Notes: generated by a model from the sequence alone, not told the origin. A DNA stretch of 64,000 bases from Sulfurimonas sp. RIFOXYD12_FULL_33_39 (GCA_001829785.1 MICF01000003.1:172586-236585); one strand, 5' to 3'; numbered from the stretch's first letter, positions 8,871 to 18,420 are shown. A program made the numbers and translations.

Positions 8871-10871
8871 TTAGAATTTTACCGTAAGGTTCGTGTAGAT
8901 ATATCTTCCCGGTTCGTTCATAAGCATAACATCAGATGCACCGCCGACGGTGATAAGGGTTAAGTCAACATAGCTGTTGTTCATAGCATAAGTTTGGTCA
9001 AACATATTGTTTACGCCCAGAGTAAAGTCAACGTTTTTGTTAACTGCATGTTTTGCTTTTAGGTTGAAAATTGCCCATCCGCCGAGTTCTTGCTCGCCGT
9101 TATCCGAGTCTATATTGTTCCAGTTATCGGAAGCTTGCATCTCAAATGTAGCTACGCTTTTGTTTGCATACTCGTAGTTTAATGCTACGTTTGCTCTAAG
9201 AGGTGCCATATCTGCCAAATCTCTATCTGTTTGTCCAGCAAGAGCCTCATCTTTTTTACCAACTTTATAAGATAACCCTGCATCAACGATAATATCATCG
9301 CTTGCGTAGTAAGAAGCGCTTAATTCTGCTCCGTAAACTTTAGCATCAATATTTTGAAATGCATTAACTGCAACATCTTTTTTAAGATAGATATAATCTT
9401 TTAAGATTGAGTAAAATGTTTTGACTTTAAACTTCATCGTATCATTGCTTGTCTCATACCCTAAGTCGATTTCTCTGTTTTTTGTTTGCTCTAAATTAGT
9501 CGTACCCAAAAGAGTGCCGTTTGAACTGTAAAAATATAGCTCTCTTGCATCAGGAACGCGCGAAGCTTGTCCAAAACCTAAAAATGCTCTTGAACTATTA
9601 TCGATATTGTATGAAGTTACGATATTTGCATTTAAGGCACTGTAGCTGTTTGACGCCAATGCGCCGCCGTTTTCTATATCCGTCGAGTCATATCTAGCAC
9701 CCGCAGTTACATCAAATGAACCGAAAGTTTTTTCTAGTTTTGTAAATATTGCCGCATTTTTAGTCGTAGAATCATTAATGCTTTTTGATTGAGCAAGAGG
9801 AATTTTAGTTGTAGTATTGTAATAGTTTCCGTCCCAATTTCTCTGGCTTGCATCAAGTCCTACTAAAAGTTTATAGCTATCTAAATCAAAACTGTTTTTT
9901 AGTTTAACCCCGTCCATGCTTGTCGTTAGATGACTAGTGTTGTTCATCGATGCCATGTTTGAAGACATTCTGTATGTCGTAGCCATAGGATGGTCAACGT
10001 CAGAGTGGTAGTATTGCAAGTTTATATTTTTATAAACATCGTTAATATCTTTAATATCATACTCTACGCTGTATATATTAGAATCGTCATACAGAGCGTC
10101 CATTTTAGAGTTTCCGTAAAGTACATCATCGCTTCTGTTACCCGTATAGCTTAGGCGAAGCTCTTGATTGTCTGCAACATCAATATATATTTTAGACATA
10201 ATGCTTCTTTTAGTATAAGCATCCATATCATGGAACTCTGATTTAAATTTAGTTCCTGCCGCCGATGGATTTATAAGTGCGTAGTTGTCGATTTGGTCTG
10301 CGATTGTGTTGCCGTCGCCGTCTTTATACTGTCCGCTTGATTCACGAGACGCACTTACTAGTGCGCGAACAGTGTCTGTTCCGCCACTTAGTGTTGCGCC
10401 GATTTTTTTATAACCCCAGCTTCCCACGCCGAAATTTGCTTCACCGTGTACATCTTCTGTAGGTTTTTTAGTTGTGATTTTTAGTCCGCCGCTCATTGTC
10501 CCAAATGTTTCAACATCGTAAGGACCTTCGATTACTTCTACTTCATCGATTTGGTTTGCCAAGATGTGAGAAACAGGCGGATCCATTCTGTTTGGACATG
10601 CGCCGCAAACTTTTGTTCCGTCAACTTCTACGGAAATGTTGTCTCTTTTTTGTCCGCGGATATAGATGTCGTTTGCAATCCCGCTTCTGCGATTCATATC
10701 TATGCTAGGAACGCTTGAGCTTAACGCTTGTGCCAAATCTGCAGAAATTTGGGCATTTTGACTAACTTCTGTTATTTTAGTTGACTGAACGTTTATCTTT
10801 GGCAGCTCAATCTCATTTGCTTGTATAACCGTTACAACAGCTAATGATAATGGAATAATTTTTCTATACAT
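8871..10871 (-). CDS. TonB-dependent copper receptor, OprC/NosA-like
   Basis: Outer-membrane TonB-dependent receptor of 666 aa. A signal peptide (1-18) is followed by a short N-terminal segment, a plug domain (about 30-140; DIYIRGQKRDNISVEVDG and IEVIEGP-like EVEVIEGPYDV) and a beta barrel ending in a terminal Phe (YTNLTVKF). The plug holds CGACPNRMDPP: Cys92-x3-Met96 matches the CxxxM copper ligand pair of OprC, and HPM at 294-296 in an extracellular loop matches the HxM pair. Both halves of the copper site are therefore present. NosA of denitrifiers, which helps supply copper for N2O reductase, is in the same family. It is convergent with the znu operon. Confidence 0.85.
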   Translation of the reverse strand: MYRKIIPLSLAVVTVIQANEIELPKINVQSTKITEVSQNAQISADLAQALSSSVPSIDMNRRSGIANDIYIRGQKRDNISVEVDGTKVCGACPNRMDPPVSHILANQIDEVEVIEGPYDVETFGTMSGGLKITTKKPTEDVHGEANFGVGSWGYKKIGATLSGGTDTVRALVSASRESSGQYKDGDGNTIADQIDNYALINPSAAGTKFKSEFHDMDAYTKRSIMSKIYIDVADNQELRLSYTGNRSDDVLYGNSKMDALYDDSNIYSVEYDIKDINDVYKNINLQYYHSDVDHPMATTYRMSSNMASMNNTSHLTTSMDGVKLKNSFDLDSYKLLVGLDASQRNWDGNYYNTTTKIPLAQSKSINDSTTKNAAIFTKLEKTFGSFDVTAGARYDSTDIENGGALASNSYSALNANIVTSYNIDNSSRAFLGFGQASRVPDARELYFYSSNGTLLGTTNLEQTKNREIDLGYETSNDTMKFKVKTFYSILKDYIYLKKDVAVNAFQNIDAKVYGAELSASYYASDDIIVDAGLSYKVGKKDEALAGQTDRDLADMAPLRANVALNYEYANKSVATFEMQASDNWNNIDSDNGEQELGGWAIFNLKAKHAVNKNVDFTLGVNNMFDQTYAMNNSYVDLTLITVGGASDVMLMNEPGRYIYTNLTVKF

Positions 10872-10964
10872 CTTATAACTATCCTTAATTTTTAAAATTA
10901 AAAAATTATATAAGCTTAGTGTTACAATAGTGTTAAGAAAAAATAATTATGATAAAATTTCGGT

Positions 10965-11129
10965 ATGAGTAAAATAGAGAAAATAAAAAAAATAGTTTTG
11001 ATAATTTTTGGTTTAAGCCTCTCGGCTTATTTGATGTATAGCGGGTTTGCTATTTTAAACCAAGAGGAGCAATCATCAAACAGTGATGTTAACTCCAGCG
11101 GCAAAGTTCATAGTAACGCAGTGAAGTGA
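10965..11129 (+). CDS. possible small single-pass membrane protein (54 aa)
   Basis: An open frame of 54 codons starting MSKIEKIKKIVLIIFG. It has a basic N-terminus, one strong membrane helix (residues 10-31) and a short polar tail (NQEEQSSNSDVNSSGK). It sits between the copper receptor, which is read away from it, and the agmatine deiminase gene, whose last 54 nt it overlaps on the opposite strand. TATGATAAAAT just upstream could serve as a promoter -10 region. No good ribosome binding site is present and no family was recognised, so it may be a chance frame. Confidence 0.35.
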   Translation: MSKIEKIKKIVLIIFGLSLSAYLMYSGFAILNQEEQSSNSDVNSSGKVHSNAVK

Positions 11130-12074
11130 ACCGTGCTGTTTTATCAGACTAAAGCAGTTTATGCCGACTATATCTCTTGAGGGAAAAGTTTTTCTAAAAA
11201 TCTCTAGTGCTTCTTCATCCTCTTTAACTCCGTAAGTAGGAACTAAAACCGCGCCGTTTACAAATAAAAAGTTGGCATAAGTTGCAGGAAGTCTCTCATC
11301 TTCAAAGTAACATGCACTGCTCATAGGAAGAGCGATAAGTTTAAAATCATGCTCCCTTGATAGAGCTTCAAGCTCCTCTTCCATAAGTTTAAGTTCATGA
11401 AAGTGTTCATCTTTTTCATCGTCGCATTTTACGTACATGATACTTTTTTCATCTATAAATCTAGCCAGAGTATCTACATGTGAATCAGTATCATCGCCCG
11501 CAAGATAGCCGTGATTTAGGTATAAGATTTTGCTCATTCCAAACTCGTCTTGAAGCTTTTTCGTCATTTGCTCTTTATCAAGAGAGGCATTTCTGTTTTT
11601 GTTCAGCATACACTCCGAAGTTGTTAAAATCGTATCAACACCGTTACTCTCAACTCCTCCGCCTTCTAAAATCAAATCTACATGTAAAAGCTCTTTGTCA
11701 TAGCATTTTTTGATGGCATTACTCATGGCATTGTCTTTTGAAGCTTCAAATTTTCCACCCCAGCCCGTAAATATAAAATCAAGCAGTTTGATATTTTTTT
11801 CATCTTCAATACAAAGAACAGAACAATCCCTCGCCCAAGTGTCGTTTGTCTCATACTCTACAAAGTAAAGATTTTCATTTTTGCTAAATCTGCTTTTTAC
11901 TTTTTCTACATTGTCACAAACTACAAGACACTTCTGGTATTTGATAATTGCATTGATAATATTTACAAAAGTATCCTGTGCTTCATCCAAATAATCAACC
12001 CAATCACTCTTTTCATGAGGGAAAATAATTTGGGTAAAACTTTGTTCCTCAAACTCTGCAATCAATCTTTTCAT
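11076..12074 (-). CDS. aguA: agmatine deiminase / peptidylarginine deiminase family protein
   Basis: Cytoplasmic guanidino-group hydrolase of the PAD_porph family, converting agmatine to N-carbamoylputrescine in polyamine synthesis. Start chosen at 12074 (MKRLIAEFEEQ), which matches the usual MRRLPAEWEEQ opening and has GGGGGAA upstream; the ATG at 12092 is the alternative. The four active-site blocks are visible: NDTWARDC, LEGGGVESNG, DDTDSHVDTLARF and the nucleophile Cys in QHGSLHCVTMN near the C-terminus. Length 332 aa is close to the family's usual 340-370. It is divergent from alr with almost no space between them. Confidence 0.85.
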   Translation of the reverse strand: MKRLIAEFEEQSFTQIIFPHEKSDWVDYLDEAQDTFVNIINAIIKYQKCLVVCDNVEKVKSRFSKNENLYFVEYETNDTWARDCSVLCIEDEKNIKLLDFIFTGWGGKFEASKDNAMSNAIKKCYDKELLHVDLILEGGGVESNGVDTILTTSECMLNKNRNASLDKEQMTKKLQDEFGMSKILYLNHGYLAGDDTDSHVDTLARFIDEKSIMYVKCDDEKDEHFHELKLMEEELEALSREHDFKLIALPMSSACYFEDERLPATYANFLFVNGAVLVPTYGVKEDEEALEIFRKTFPSRDIVGINCFSLIKQHGSLHCVTMNFAAGVNITV

Positions 12075-12090
12075 CTGGTATAATTCCCCC

Positions 12091-13113
12091 ATGGCTTATA
12101 TAACTTTAAATAAAAATAATTTTTTTAATAATCTCGACATTATTGCAAATCGTACCAAAAGCGTAGATAAAATCGCACTAGTTTTAAAAGATAATGCATA
12201 CGGACACGGTCTTTTGGAGATGGCAACTTTGGCAAAAGAGTACGGCGTGAAAAAAGCGGTTGTGCGTACATGTAAAGAGGCACAAAAAGTAGAGAGCTTT
12301 TTTGAGTATATTTTAGTTTTGGCGGATAACACTACATGTGAAAATGAAAAAATCAGATATACGATAAATGATATAAAAAGCATTAAAGAGTTCCCAAAAG
12401 GTACAAAAGTAGAGCTGAAAGTAGATACGGGAATGCACCGTAACGGTATAGCTATGGATGAGCTTGAAGCGGCATTTTTAAAAATAAAAGAGGCAGAGCT
12501 TTTGCTAGAGGCCGTTTTTACTCATCATAGAAGCGCAGACGAATTTACAAGCGAGTGGTTTTGGCAGAGGGAAAATTTTAAAAAAGTAAAAGAAAAATCA
12601 CGCGTACTTGCAAAAGAGTTTGGTTTTAGCGAACTTAGATTTCACTCCTCAAATTCTGCGGCGCTTTTTAGATGGACTAATTTTGATGAAGATATGGCAA
12701 GAGTAGGAATTGCGGCTTATGGTTGTATGAAACTTCCAAATGCACTACATGTAGAAAAGTTCAAACCTGTTTTATCTCTATGGGCAAATAGAATTTCCTC
12801 AAGAGAAGTTAAGCAAGGTCATAGAGTAGGGTATGGCGGCGACTTTGAAGCTAAAGAGGAGTGCGTTTGCGTTATAAGTAATTACAATTTTGGTTACGGA
12901 GACGGTTTTTTAAGAGCTTGTGCAAACGGTTATAAAACCCCGCACGGTATAGAGTTATCAGGCAGAATCTCTATGGACAACAGCTCTTTTGTAAGCGACA
13001 AAGATGAAATCTTAGTTTTTAATGATGCAAGAGAGGCTGCTTCATACGCCAAAACAATAAGCTATGAAGTGCTAACGTCTCTAAAGGCAGATTTGAATAG
13101 AGAGATAGTTTAA
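12091..13113 (+). CDS. alr: alanine racemase
   Basis: PLP enzyme that interconverts L- and D-alanine for peptidoglycan synthesis, 340 aa. The PLP lysine is Lys33 in VLKDNAYGHG, the second catalytic base is the Tyr near 248 in HRVGYGGDF, and VDTGMHRNG and SGRISMDNSS are further family blocks. It is slightly shorter than the common 360-380 aa, typical of Campylobacterota. Its ATG overlaps a possible start codon of the divergent deiminase gene (shared CATG), so its promoter must lie within that neighbouring coding sequence. A hairpin with a T-run follows its stop. Confidence 0.92.
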   Translation: MAYITLNKNNFFNNLDIIANRTKSVDKIALVLKDNAYGHGLLEMATLAKEYGVKKAVVRTCKEAQKVESFFEYILVLADNTTCENEKIRYTINDIKSIKEFPKGTKVELKVDTGMHRNGIAMDELEAAFLKIKEAELLLEAVFTHHRSADEFTSEWFWQRENFKKVKEKSRVLAKEFGFSELRFHSSNSAALFRWTNFDEDMARVGIAAYGCMKLPNALHVEKFKPVLSLWANRISSREVKQGHRVGYGGDFEAKEECVCVISNYNFGYGDGFLRACANGYKTPHGIELSGRISMDNSSFVSDKDEILVFNDAREAASYAKTISYEVLTSLKADLNREIV

Positions 13114-13130
13114 CTCTCTATCTTTTTTTC
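13097..13130 (+). terminator. rho-independent terminator of alr
   Basis: ATAGAGAG (13097-13104) pairs with CTCTCTAT (13114-13121), followed by CTTTTTTTC. The hairpin contains the alr stop codon and overlaps the stop of the convergent chemoreceptor gene. Confidence 0.75.
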
Positions 13131-14560
13131 TTTGTAGGGTCAAGCTCTTCGACTATGCTGTCAAGAACCTTGAAGAGTTTTGAACTCTCCTCTTCCATAG
13201 CCTCAAAATTTTGAATAATATCTTTCTCATTTTTTGGATCCATAGCAGTCGAATTTTCAACATATTTTATATTTTTTAGAGCATTGTCATGTACTTTTGA
13301 GTGCGGTTCATCGATAAATTTATAGTTATTCGTATGACCGTAAGTATCTTTGCCGGTACCAAGATACCACTTGCCGAGACGGCAGCTTTTGTGGTCTGAA
13401 AAAGCAGATACGCTTTTTTCCCCGACAACGGAAGCATAAGCATTTGATTTAAAGAGAATATGGTCAATTTTAACAAGTACCATAAATAGTGAATCTCGTA
13501 TGTAAGCCGCATAATCGGCAGAGTTTTTGGCATTTGTATGAAAATTTTCAAGCGTATTTGCAAATACGTTGATTGTTTGAGATGCGTCTTGAGCAATATT
13601 TGACATATCTTGAGAACTGCCCTCTATCTCTTGTGTCTCTTGTTGAAGAGAAGATATAGTTATAGATATCTCTTGTGTAGCTTTTTGAGTTCTCTCTGCA
13701 AGTTTACGTACTTCATCCGCAACAACGGCAAATCCGCGTCCGTGCTCTCCCGCACGAGCCGCTTCAATAGCTGCATTTAGTGCTAAAAGATTTGTCTGTT
13801 CTGCAATATCTTTTATAAGGTCTGCTATAACGGAAATCTCATTTGAGCGTTCTGTTAATCCGCCTATACTTTGATGAGTCATATCTATTTTTTCTATAAG
13901 TTCATGAAATTGGTTCATAACATCATTCATAGAATTTATACTGTTGCTAGCTTCAGTTGCTGTACTTTGTGATAAATTTGAGATAGTATCTATCTCTTTA
14001 GAGTTGCTAAGCAGGTTGTCTTGAATAACTTTCAAGCTGTGAGCAATTCCACCGCCTAAGTCATGAAGTTTTTGAGTAAAGTTACCGCGAATCTGAAGTT
14101 TATAGCCTCTCTCAATGTCTTTAACCGATCTGTTTATAGCCTCGGCTGCTGATGTTAAAGTAGGATTTAAATTGTCCGTTTTAGCATAGTAAGAAGTGTT
14201 TATATCTGCCGCCTCATCAATGGCTTTCGTAGTCTCTTGCATGTAGTATCTTGCTTGAAAAAGTAGAGAGTTGAACTCTTCTCCTAGTTTTTTAATTTCA
14301 CCTAGACCGATAACAGGAGCGAGACCGTCCATATCTCCTGCGGATGCTTTGGTTATCGTAACGGTAACCTCTTCGATAGATTGTTTTACAATCATTAATT
14401 GTGAACGCAGATACAACGCAAGTCCTATATGAACGGCTATCATAGCGATAACAATAAATGAAGAACCAAATAGAAAAATTTCTATAAAAAAGCCTACAAC
14501 AAAAAGTATAATTTGCAATAAGTTTGAGAGAGCAACATTTTGTAGGGTAGAAGTATTCAT
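13118..14560 (-). CDS. methyl-accepting chemotaxis protein with C-terminal zinc-binding (CZB) domain
   Basis: Chemoreceptor of 480 aa. Two adjacent membrane helices (about residues 12-55) with almost no periplasmic loop anchor it, so sensing is probably cytoplasmic. A HAMP-like region follows ([19 protein letters not shown]), then the signalling domain with its hairpin tip [32 protein letters not shown] (about 245-280). The C-terminus is a CZB domain: a His in [19 protein letters not shown] and the HSKVHD pair supply the expected 3-His/1-Cys zinc site. CZB receptors respond to zinc-linked or oxidant (HOCl) signals in other bacteria; which applies here is unknown. It is convergent with alr. 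Confidence 0.9.
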   Translation of the reverse strand: MNTSTLQNVALSNLLQIILFVVGFFIEIFLFGSSFIVIAMIAVHIGLALYLRSQLMIVKQSIEEVTVTITKASAGDMDGLAPVIGLGEIKKLGEEFNSLLFQARYYMQETTKAIDEAADINTSYYAKTDNLNPTLTSAAEAINRSVKDIERGYKLQIRGNFTQKLHDLGGGIAHSLKVIQDNLLSNSKEIDTISNLSQSTATEASNSINSMNDVMNQFHELIEKIDMTHQSIGGLTERSNEISVIADLIKDIAEQTNLLALNAAIEAARAGEHGRGFAVVADEVRKLAERTQKATQEISITISSLQQETQEIEGSSQDMSNIAQDASQTINVFANTLENFHTNAKNSADYAAYIRDSLFMVLVKIDHILFKSNAYASVVGEKSVSAFSDHKSCRLGKWYLGTGKDTYGHTNNYKFIDEPHSKVHDNALKNIKYVENSTAMDPKNEKDIIQNFEAMEEESSKLFKVLDSIVEELDPTKKKR

Positions 14561-14581
14561 AAAGTATCCCTTAAAATAAAA

Positions 14582-14600
14582 TTGTATTGTGATAATACAA
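14582..14600 (-). terminator. hairpin between EAL gene and chemoreceptor gene (terminator or operator)
   Basis: TTGTATT and AATACAA form a perfect 7-bp inverted repeat with a 5-nt spacer. Read on the minus strand it is followed by TTTTATTTT, as in a terminator for the upstream EAL gene. It also lies 22-40 bp before the chemoreceptor start, so an operator role is possible. The stem is AT-rich and weak. Confidence 0.5.
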
Positions 14601-14635
14601 TAAGGAAATCATAAAGTCAATCAATTAACTTTATT

Positions 14636-16600
14636 TTATTGGTAATTTACAAGCTCTTTTTCTGGTCTGCCTATATAATAACCTTGAACAAAATCAACTC
14701 CCATTTTTTCCAGTAAATCTAAGGCATCTTTGTCTTCAACATATTCGGCAATTGTCCTTAGCCCTAAATTTGAAGCAAAATTGATAATTGTTTTTACAAC
14801 TACTCTTGAGTTTTCATCCGTAGTGACAAACTTGACTAAAGATGAATCGATTTTTAGAAAATCAACATTTAATTCTAAAATATGCGAAAAATTCGAATAA
14901 CCGCTTCCAAAATCATCTATGGCTATTTTACAACCGTATTTTTTTACATCTTTTATAAAGCTTTTAATCTCTTCGTAGTTTTCTATTTTATCGCCTTCTA
15001 AAATCTCAAAAACCACTCTTTGGGACTGGTTAAACTCTTGAAGTTTATTTGCTATAAACTTTACAGTATCAGGGTTTTGTATATCAGCGATTGAAATGTT
15101 AATTGAAAATTCAAAATTTTTATCTTTGAAAAATTCAAACGATTTTCTAATCATAGCTCTTGTTATTTCAGGATAGAGTTTAGATTTTACGGAAATATCC
15201 AAAAAAGCAAAAGGAGCTATTACTCTTCCATCGTCAGTAACTATTCTTGCAAGTGATTCGTACTTCTCTATTTTTTTTGTTCTAGTATTGTAAATAGGTT
15301 GATAATATGGCGTTATCCAGTCATGTAAAATAGCATCTTTTAGAAGTAGCAGAGCGTCGATGTTTTTTGTAATTTTCTCTTTTGCATCAAACGAACTGTG
15401 ATAAACAACAATATTTTTTGAGTGTTTTTTAGCAATTTGCAAAGCAGAGTTTGCTTTGATTAAAAGAGGTATTTTGTTTGAAGCTATACCGCAGCTAAAT
15501 GATACAAAGATAGATTGATTTGCTATCTCAAACTTAGCTTCGCTAATCTTGTCGATAAGATTTTTGATAGTTTTGTAAAATGTATCTTCAGATATTTCTG
15601 AGGTTGTAAAAATTGCAAATTCATCATTTGGAAATTTATAAACATAGTTTCCGCCACTGCAAAATTCTTCTACCTGTTTTGATATCTCTATCAAAAGCTC
15701 ATCCCCAACTTCGTAACCGTAAAGGTCGTTTATATCTTTAAAAGAGTCTATATTAATAAGTGCCAAGTGAGAAAATTTGGAGTTTTTATTTTGTTCGATA
15801 TCATCTATAAGTTTCAATCTGTTTGGCAGACCTGTCAATCTCTCGTAAAAAAACGAATCTTTTAACTCTTTTGTTTTTGCTTTTATCTTCTCTTCAAGAG
15901 AGATGTTTAATGCTTTAGACTCTCTTGTGAGATATGAAACTCCAAGAAAGAGCAGAAGAAAAATAAACAAATCATAAAATATAGATTTGATGAAGTTTTT
16001 AAAAAAGTAGCTATTTAAATTTTTTGTCGGAATTTGTATGCTGATTATTCCACGAACTTCGCCTAGTTTATAACCATAGGCTTCGTTGTATCTGCTTTGT
16101 ATAAAAGATGGAGCATCATTTTTATCGCCATGACATTTGAGACATATCGGTTCTACTCTCAGAACACTTCCAAATTGATACAATTTGCTATTTTCATCAC
16201 TAAAATATCTCTCCTCTTCTAAGTTCTTTTTAAAAAACTCTATAGCTTTCATCTCATCGGCATTTGCTTGATTTTTACTGTTTCTTGCACGGTCGGATAC
16301 TGTTCTTACGGTAATATTTAGCGGATTGTTTTTTGAAAAATTGTCTGAAATTATATGTGAACTAAAAGCAGGAAGTGCGGAGAGCGTTTTCTCACTTATA
16401 TTTAACGTGCCGTCTAAAAAAAGTTTTTGATAATAGACTCTGTTTTCAATAGCGTAACTATTTAAAACTTCAGCCTCTTTTTTAGCAAAATCGGCTTCTC
16501 TATTTTTTATCTCAAAATATGTATATGTTACTTTAATAGTTGCAACAAGTAAAAAAATGACAGGTATCAACTTCAATATCTTGCTGTTTAATTTGTACAT
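14636..16600 (-). CDS. heme-sensor c-di-GMP phosphodiesterase (DUF3365-GGDEF-EAL)
   Basis: Membrane signalling protein of 654 aa. After a first membrane helix (8-26) comes a periplasmic DUF3365/Tll0287-like sensor containing a c-type heme site CLKCH (residues 153-157), then a second helix (about 208-228). The GGDEF domain (about 250-410) is degenerate: the signature reads FPNDEF, so cyclase activity is unlikely. The EAL domain (about 425-650) keeps ESLAR, the Asn/Glu positions, DDFGSGYSNF, KIDSSLV, EYVED and FVQGYYIG, so c-di-GMP hydrolysis is likely. The protein probably couples periplasmic redox state or a gas bound to heme to c-di-GMP level. The start was taken as the first ATG, giving a clean signal anchor. 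Confidence 0.85.
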   Translation of the reverse strand: MYKLNSKILKLIPVIFLLVATIKVTYTYFEIKNREADFAKKEAEVLNSYAIENRVYYQKLFLDGTLNISEKTLSALPAFSSHIISDNFSKNNPLNITVRTVSDRARNSKNQANADEMKAIEFFKKNLEEERYFSDENSKLYQFGSVLRVEPICLKCHGDKNDAPSFIQSRYNEAYGYKLGEVRGIISIQIPTKNLNSYFFKNFIKSIFYDLFIFLLLFLGVSYLTRESKALNISLEEKIKAKTKELKDSFFYERLTGLPNRLKLIDDIEQNKNSKFSHLALINIDSFKDINDLYGYEVGDELLIEISKQVEEFCSGGNYVYKFPNDEFAIFTTSEISEDTFYKTIKNLIDKISEAKFEIANQSIFVSFSCGIASNKIPLLIKANSALQIAKKHSKNIVVYHSSFDAKEKITKNIDALLLLKDAILHDWITPYYQPIYNTRTKKIEKYESLARIVTDDGRVIAPFAFLDISVKSKLYPEITRAMIRKSFEFFKDKNFEFSINISIADIQNPDTVKFIANKLQEFNQSQRVVFEILEGDKIENYEEIKSFIKDVKKYGCKIAIDDFGSGYSNFSHILELNVDFLKIDSSLVKFVTTDENSRVVVKTIINFASNLGLRTIAEYVEDKDALDLLEKMGVDFVQGYYIGRPEKELVNYQ

Positions 16601-16659
16601 GTAACTAACTGCTTTAAAGTTTATTTAGCCAATTGTAACTAAAAATCTCTCAATTGTTA

Positions 16660-17052
16660 CTAAGAACTTATTTTTATGACGGCATTTGAGAAAATCACAC
16701 CGTCAACTCCTAAAAGAGCCAACTCTTCAATCTCATCCTCTTCTTCTATACGGATTAATATTTTTGCATCAAAAAGATAAGTTTCGGCAATGTTTTGAGC
16801 AGTTTTTGCAAGCTCTTTTTCTACGATTATAAAAGATGCGCCGAGTGATGAAGCGTATAAAATTTCGGTTATGTTTTTTACATGTAGAGCTGTTTGTATA
16901 GAGTTTAAAACGGCATGATTTATTATGTCTAAATTATTTTCGCAAAATTCTATATATAAGGTAGAAGAGGGCGGCGTGTGAACTATAGAGTCAATGCTTG
17001 ATATGTGGTAGAAATTTTTACTTTTTAAAAATCTGTGTCCAAAAAATATCAT
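16660..17052 (-). CDS. conserved-looking hypothetical protein (130 aa)
   Basis: Start chosen at 17052, whose ATGA overlaps the stop of the upstream gene; an earlier in-frame ATG at 17070 lies inside that gene. The sequence alternates hydrophobic strands and helices (SSTLYIEFCENNLDIINHAVLN, EILYASSLGASFIIVEKELA, LALLGVDGVIFSNAVIKI), reminiscent of a small alpha/beta fold. The ending GVDGVIFSNA resembles TIM-barrel phosphate-binding ends, but no catalytic motif stands out. Last gene of the apparent operon ribA-rsmG-71 aa protein-this gene. Family not recognised. Confidence 0.7.
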   Translation of the reverse strand: MIFFGHRFLKSKNFYHISSIDSIVHTPPSSTLYIEFCENNLDIINHAVLNSIQTALHVKNITEILYASSLGASFIIVEKELAKTAQNIAETYLFDAKILIRIEEEDEIEELALLGVDGVIFSNAVIKISS

Positions 17053-17264
17053 TTTACTTTCTCTAGACACTCTTTTGAGCAGTAGTATTTACTTCCGCTT
17101 AGTATAGCATCGTCTAATTCGCAGTAAACTTTACATGTAGCGCATTCAACCATTTCACTGCTTTGTTCTTCATTTTTAGAGATTTTGTCCGATGGTTTTT
17201 TCTTTATAAATATAAAATAAACAACAGCAATAACACCGATAACAAGTAGTAGTTTTAATATCAT
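17049..17264 (-). CDS. small membrane-anchored Cys-rich protein, PP0621-like
   Basis: A 71-aa protein with one N-terminal membrane helix ([20 protein letters not shown]), a charged linker ([15 protein letters not shown]) and a C-terminal Cys cluster: CATCKVYC, then KYYCSKEC. Four to five cysteines spaced CxxC...C...CxxxC suggest a small zinc-ribbon-like module. The arrangement resembles the PP0621 family of short proteins of unknown function. It overlaps rsmG by four bases (ATGA) and the next gene by four bases, so translation of the three genes is coupled. Confidence 0.75.
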   Translation of the reverse strand: MILKLLLVIGVIAVVYFIFIKKKPSDKISKNEEQSSEMVECATCKVYCELDDAILSGSKYYCSKECLEKVK

Positions 17265-17842
17265 ATATTTTCTCCGATAAGTAAATAGTGCCTGTTTTTA
17301 GCCTGTATTATTCTATGTTTTATATTAGAAGGAACTTCATCGTAAACTCTTTCTCCTTTATAAAAAAGAAGTTTTGAGTTCTCATCGCGAAAGTTTTTAC
17401 TTAGCTCAAGAAGCATATCTGTATCTGTTACTGCTCTTGATGTGACGATATCAAAAATTTCGCTATCCATCTCTTCAACGCGTTTTTTAACAACAGTGAC
17501 ATTTTTAAGCCCCAAATCCGCTTTTATAAACTGCAAAAAACTTGCTCGTTTTTGTAGCGGTTCGACAAGAGTAACTTTTACATCAGGAAGACCCATCGCA
17601 AGAATAAGACCGGGAAATCCTGCCCCCGTTCCTATGTCTAAAAGTTTTTCGCACTTTGGCAAAAAGCTGATAGGAAAAGCGGCATCGTATATAAATTCAT
17701 CAATAGTTTTTTCATCTTTTGCACCTGTGAGGTTGTGGATTTTATTCCATTTAAATAGATGCTCTTTATACTTTGCGATATTTTCAAAAAAATTATCAGG
17801 CAAATCTATATTATGCTGAGTAAATGCGGTTTTTAAATTCAC
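17261..17842 (-). CDS. rsmG: 16S rRNA (guanine-527-N7)-methyltransferase RsmG
   Basis: SAM-dependent methyltransferase of 193 aa acting on G527 of 16S rRNA. Family blocks are visible: [16 protein letters not shown], the SAM-binding [30 protein letters not shown] and IVTSRAV. Length is close to the usual 200-215 aa. It follows ribA by 14 bp and overlaps the next small gene by four bases. Loss of rsmG gives streptomycin resistance in other bacteria; nothing in the sequence suggests that this copy is damaged. Confidence 0.92.
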   Translation of the reverse strand: MNLKTAFTQHNIDLPDNFFENIAKYKEHLFKWNKIHNLTGAKDEKTIDEFIYDAAFPISFLPKCEKLLDIGTGAGFPGLILAMGLPDVKVTLVEPLQKRASFLQFIKADLGLKNVTVVKKRVEEMDSEIFDIVTSRAVTDTDMLLELSKNFRDENSKLLFYKGERVYDEVPSNIKHRIIQAKNRHYLLIGENI

Positions 17843-17856
17843 CGATATCCTTTATA

Positions 17857-18420
17857 TTAAAGCAGATGTCCCATTTCATCTTTTTTTACATTCAAATAGG
17901 CTTCATTATGCGGGTTTGATTTCATAATGATAGGAATTCTCTCGACAATCTCTATGTCGCTAAGCGAGTCTATCTTTTTTGGATTGTTTGTAAGAAGCTT
18001 TATTTTATGTATGTTAAAATGATGAAGTATAAACGTTACCATCTCATAGGTTCGCTCATCCGCCGCAAACCCTAGCTGATGGTTCGCTTCTATCGTATTT
18101 AAGCCTTTATCTTGCAGGGCATAAGCGTTTATCTTATTTAAAAGACCGATATTTCGCCCCTCTTGTCTTAGATAGATAACCATACCGTTAGTTTTAGAAG
18201 CCAGCGTAAGTGCGTGTTCTAGCTGATCTCTGCAATCGCACTTTAGACTGCCTATAGCATCTCCCGTCAAACACTCCGAGTGAACTCTTACAATGGGGAT
18301 TTCATCTAGTTTTTCTTTGAAAATCACAAGATGCTCTTTGTTTCCCTCTTTGAAAGCTTTTACTTTAAAATCACCGAATCTTGACGGCAAATTTGCTATT
18401 TCTGAAATTTTTATGTTCAA
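17857..18420 (-). CDS. ribA: GTP cyclohydrolase II
   Basis: First committed enzyme of riboflavin synthesis, 187 aa, stand-alone rather than fused to RibB. The zinc cysteines are in RVHSECLTGD and LKCDCRDQL (C-x10-C-x-C pattern), and YLRQEGRNIGLLNKINAYALQ carries the catalytic Arg/Tyr region. NPKKIDSL near the C-terminus is also typical. It heads an apparent operon with rsmG and is divergent from hemB; the roughly 70-bp shared upstream region must hold both promoters. Confidence 0.92.
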   Translation of the reverse strand: MNIKISEIANLPSRFGDFKVKAFKEGNKEHLVIFKEKLDEIPIVRVHSECLTGDAIGSLKCDCRDQLEHALTLASKTNGMVIYLRQEGRNIGLLNKINAYALQDKGLNTIEANHQLGFAADERTYEMVTFILHHFNIHKIKLLTNNPKKIDSLSDIEIVERIPIIMKSNPHNEAYLNVKKDEMGHLL

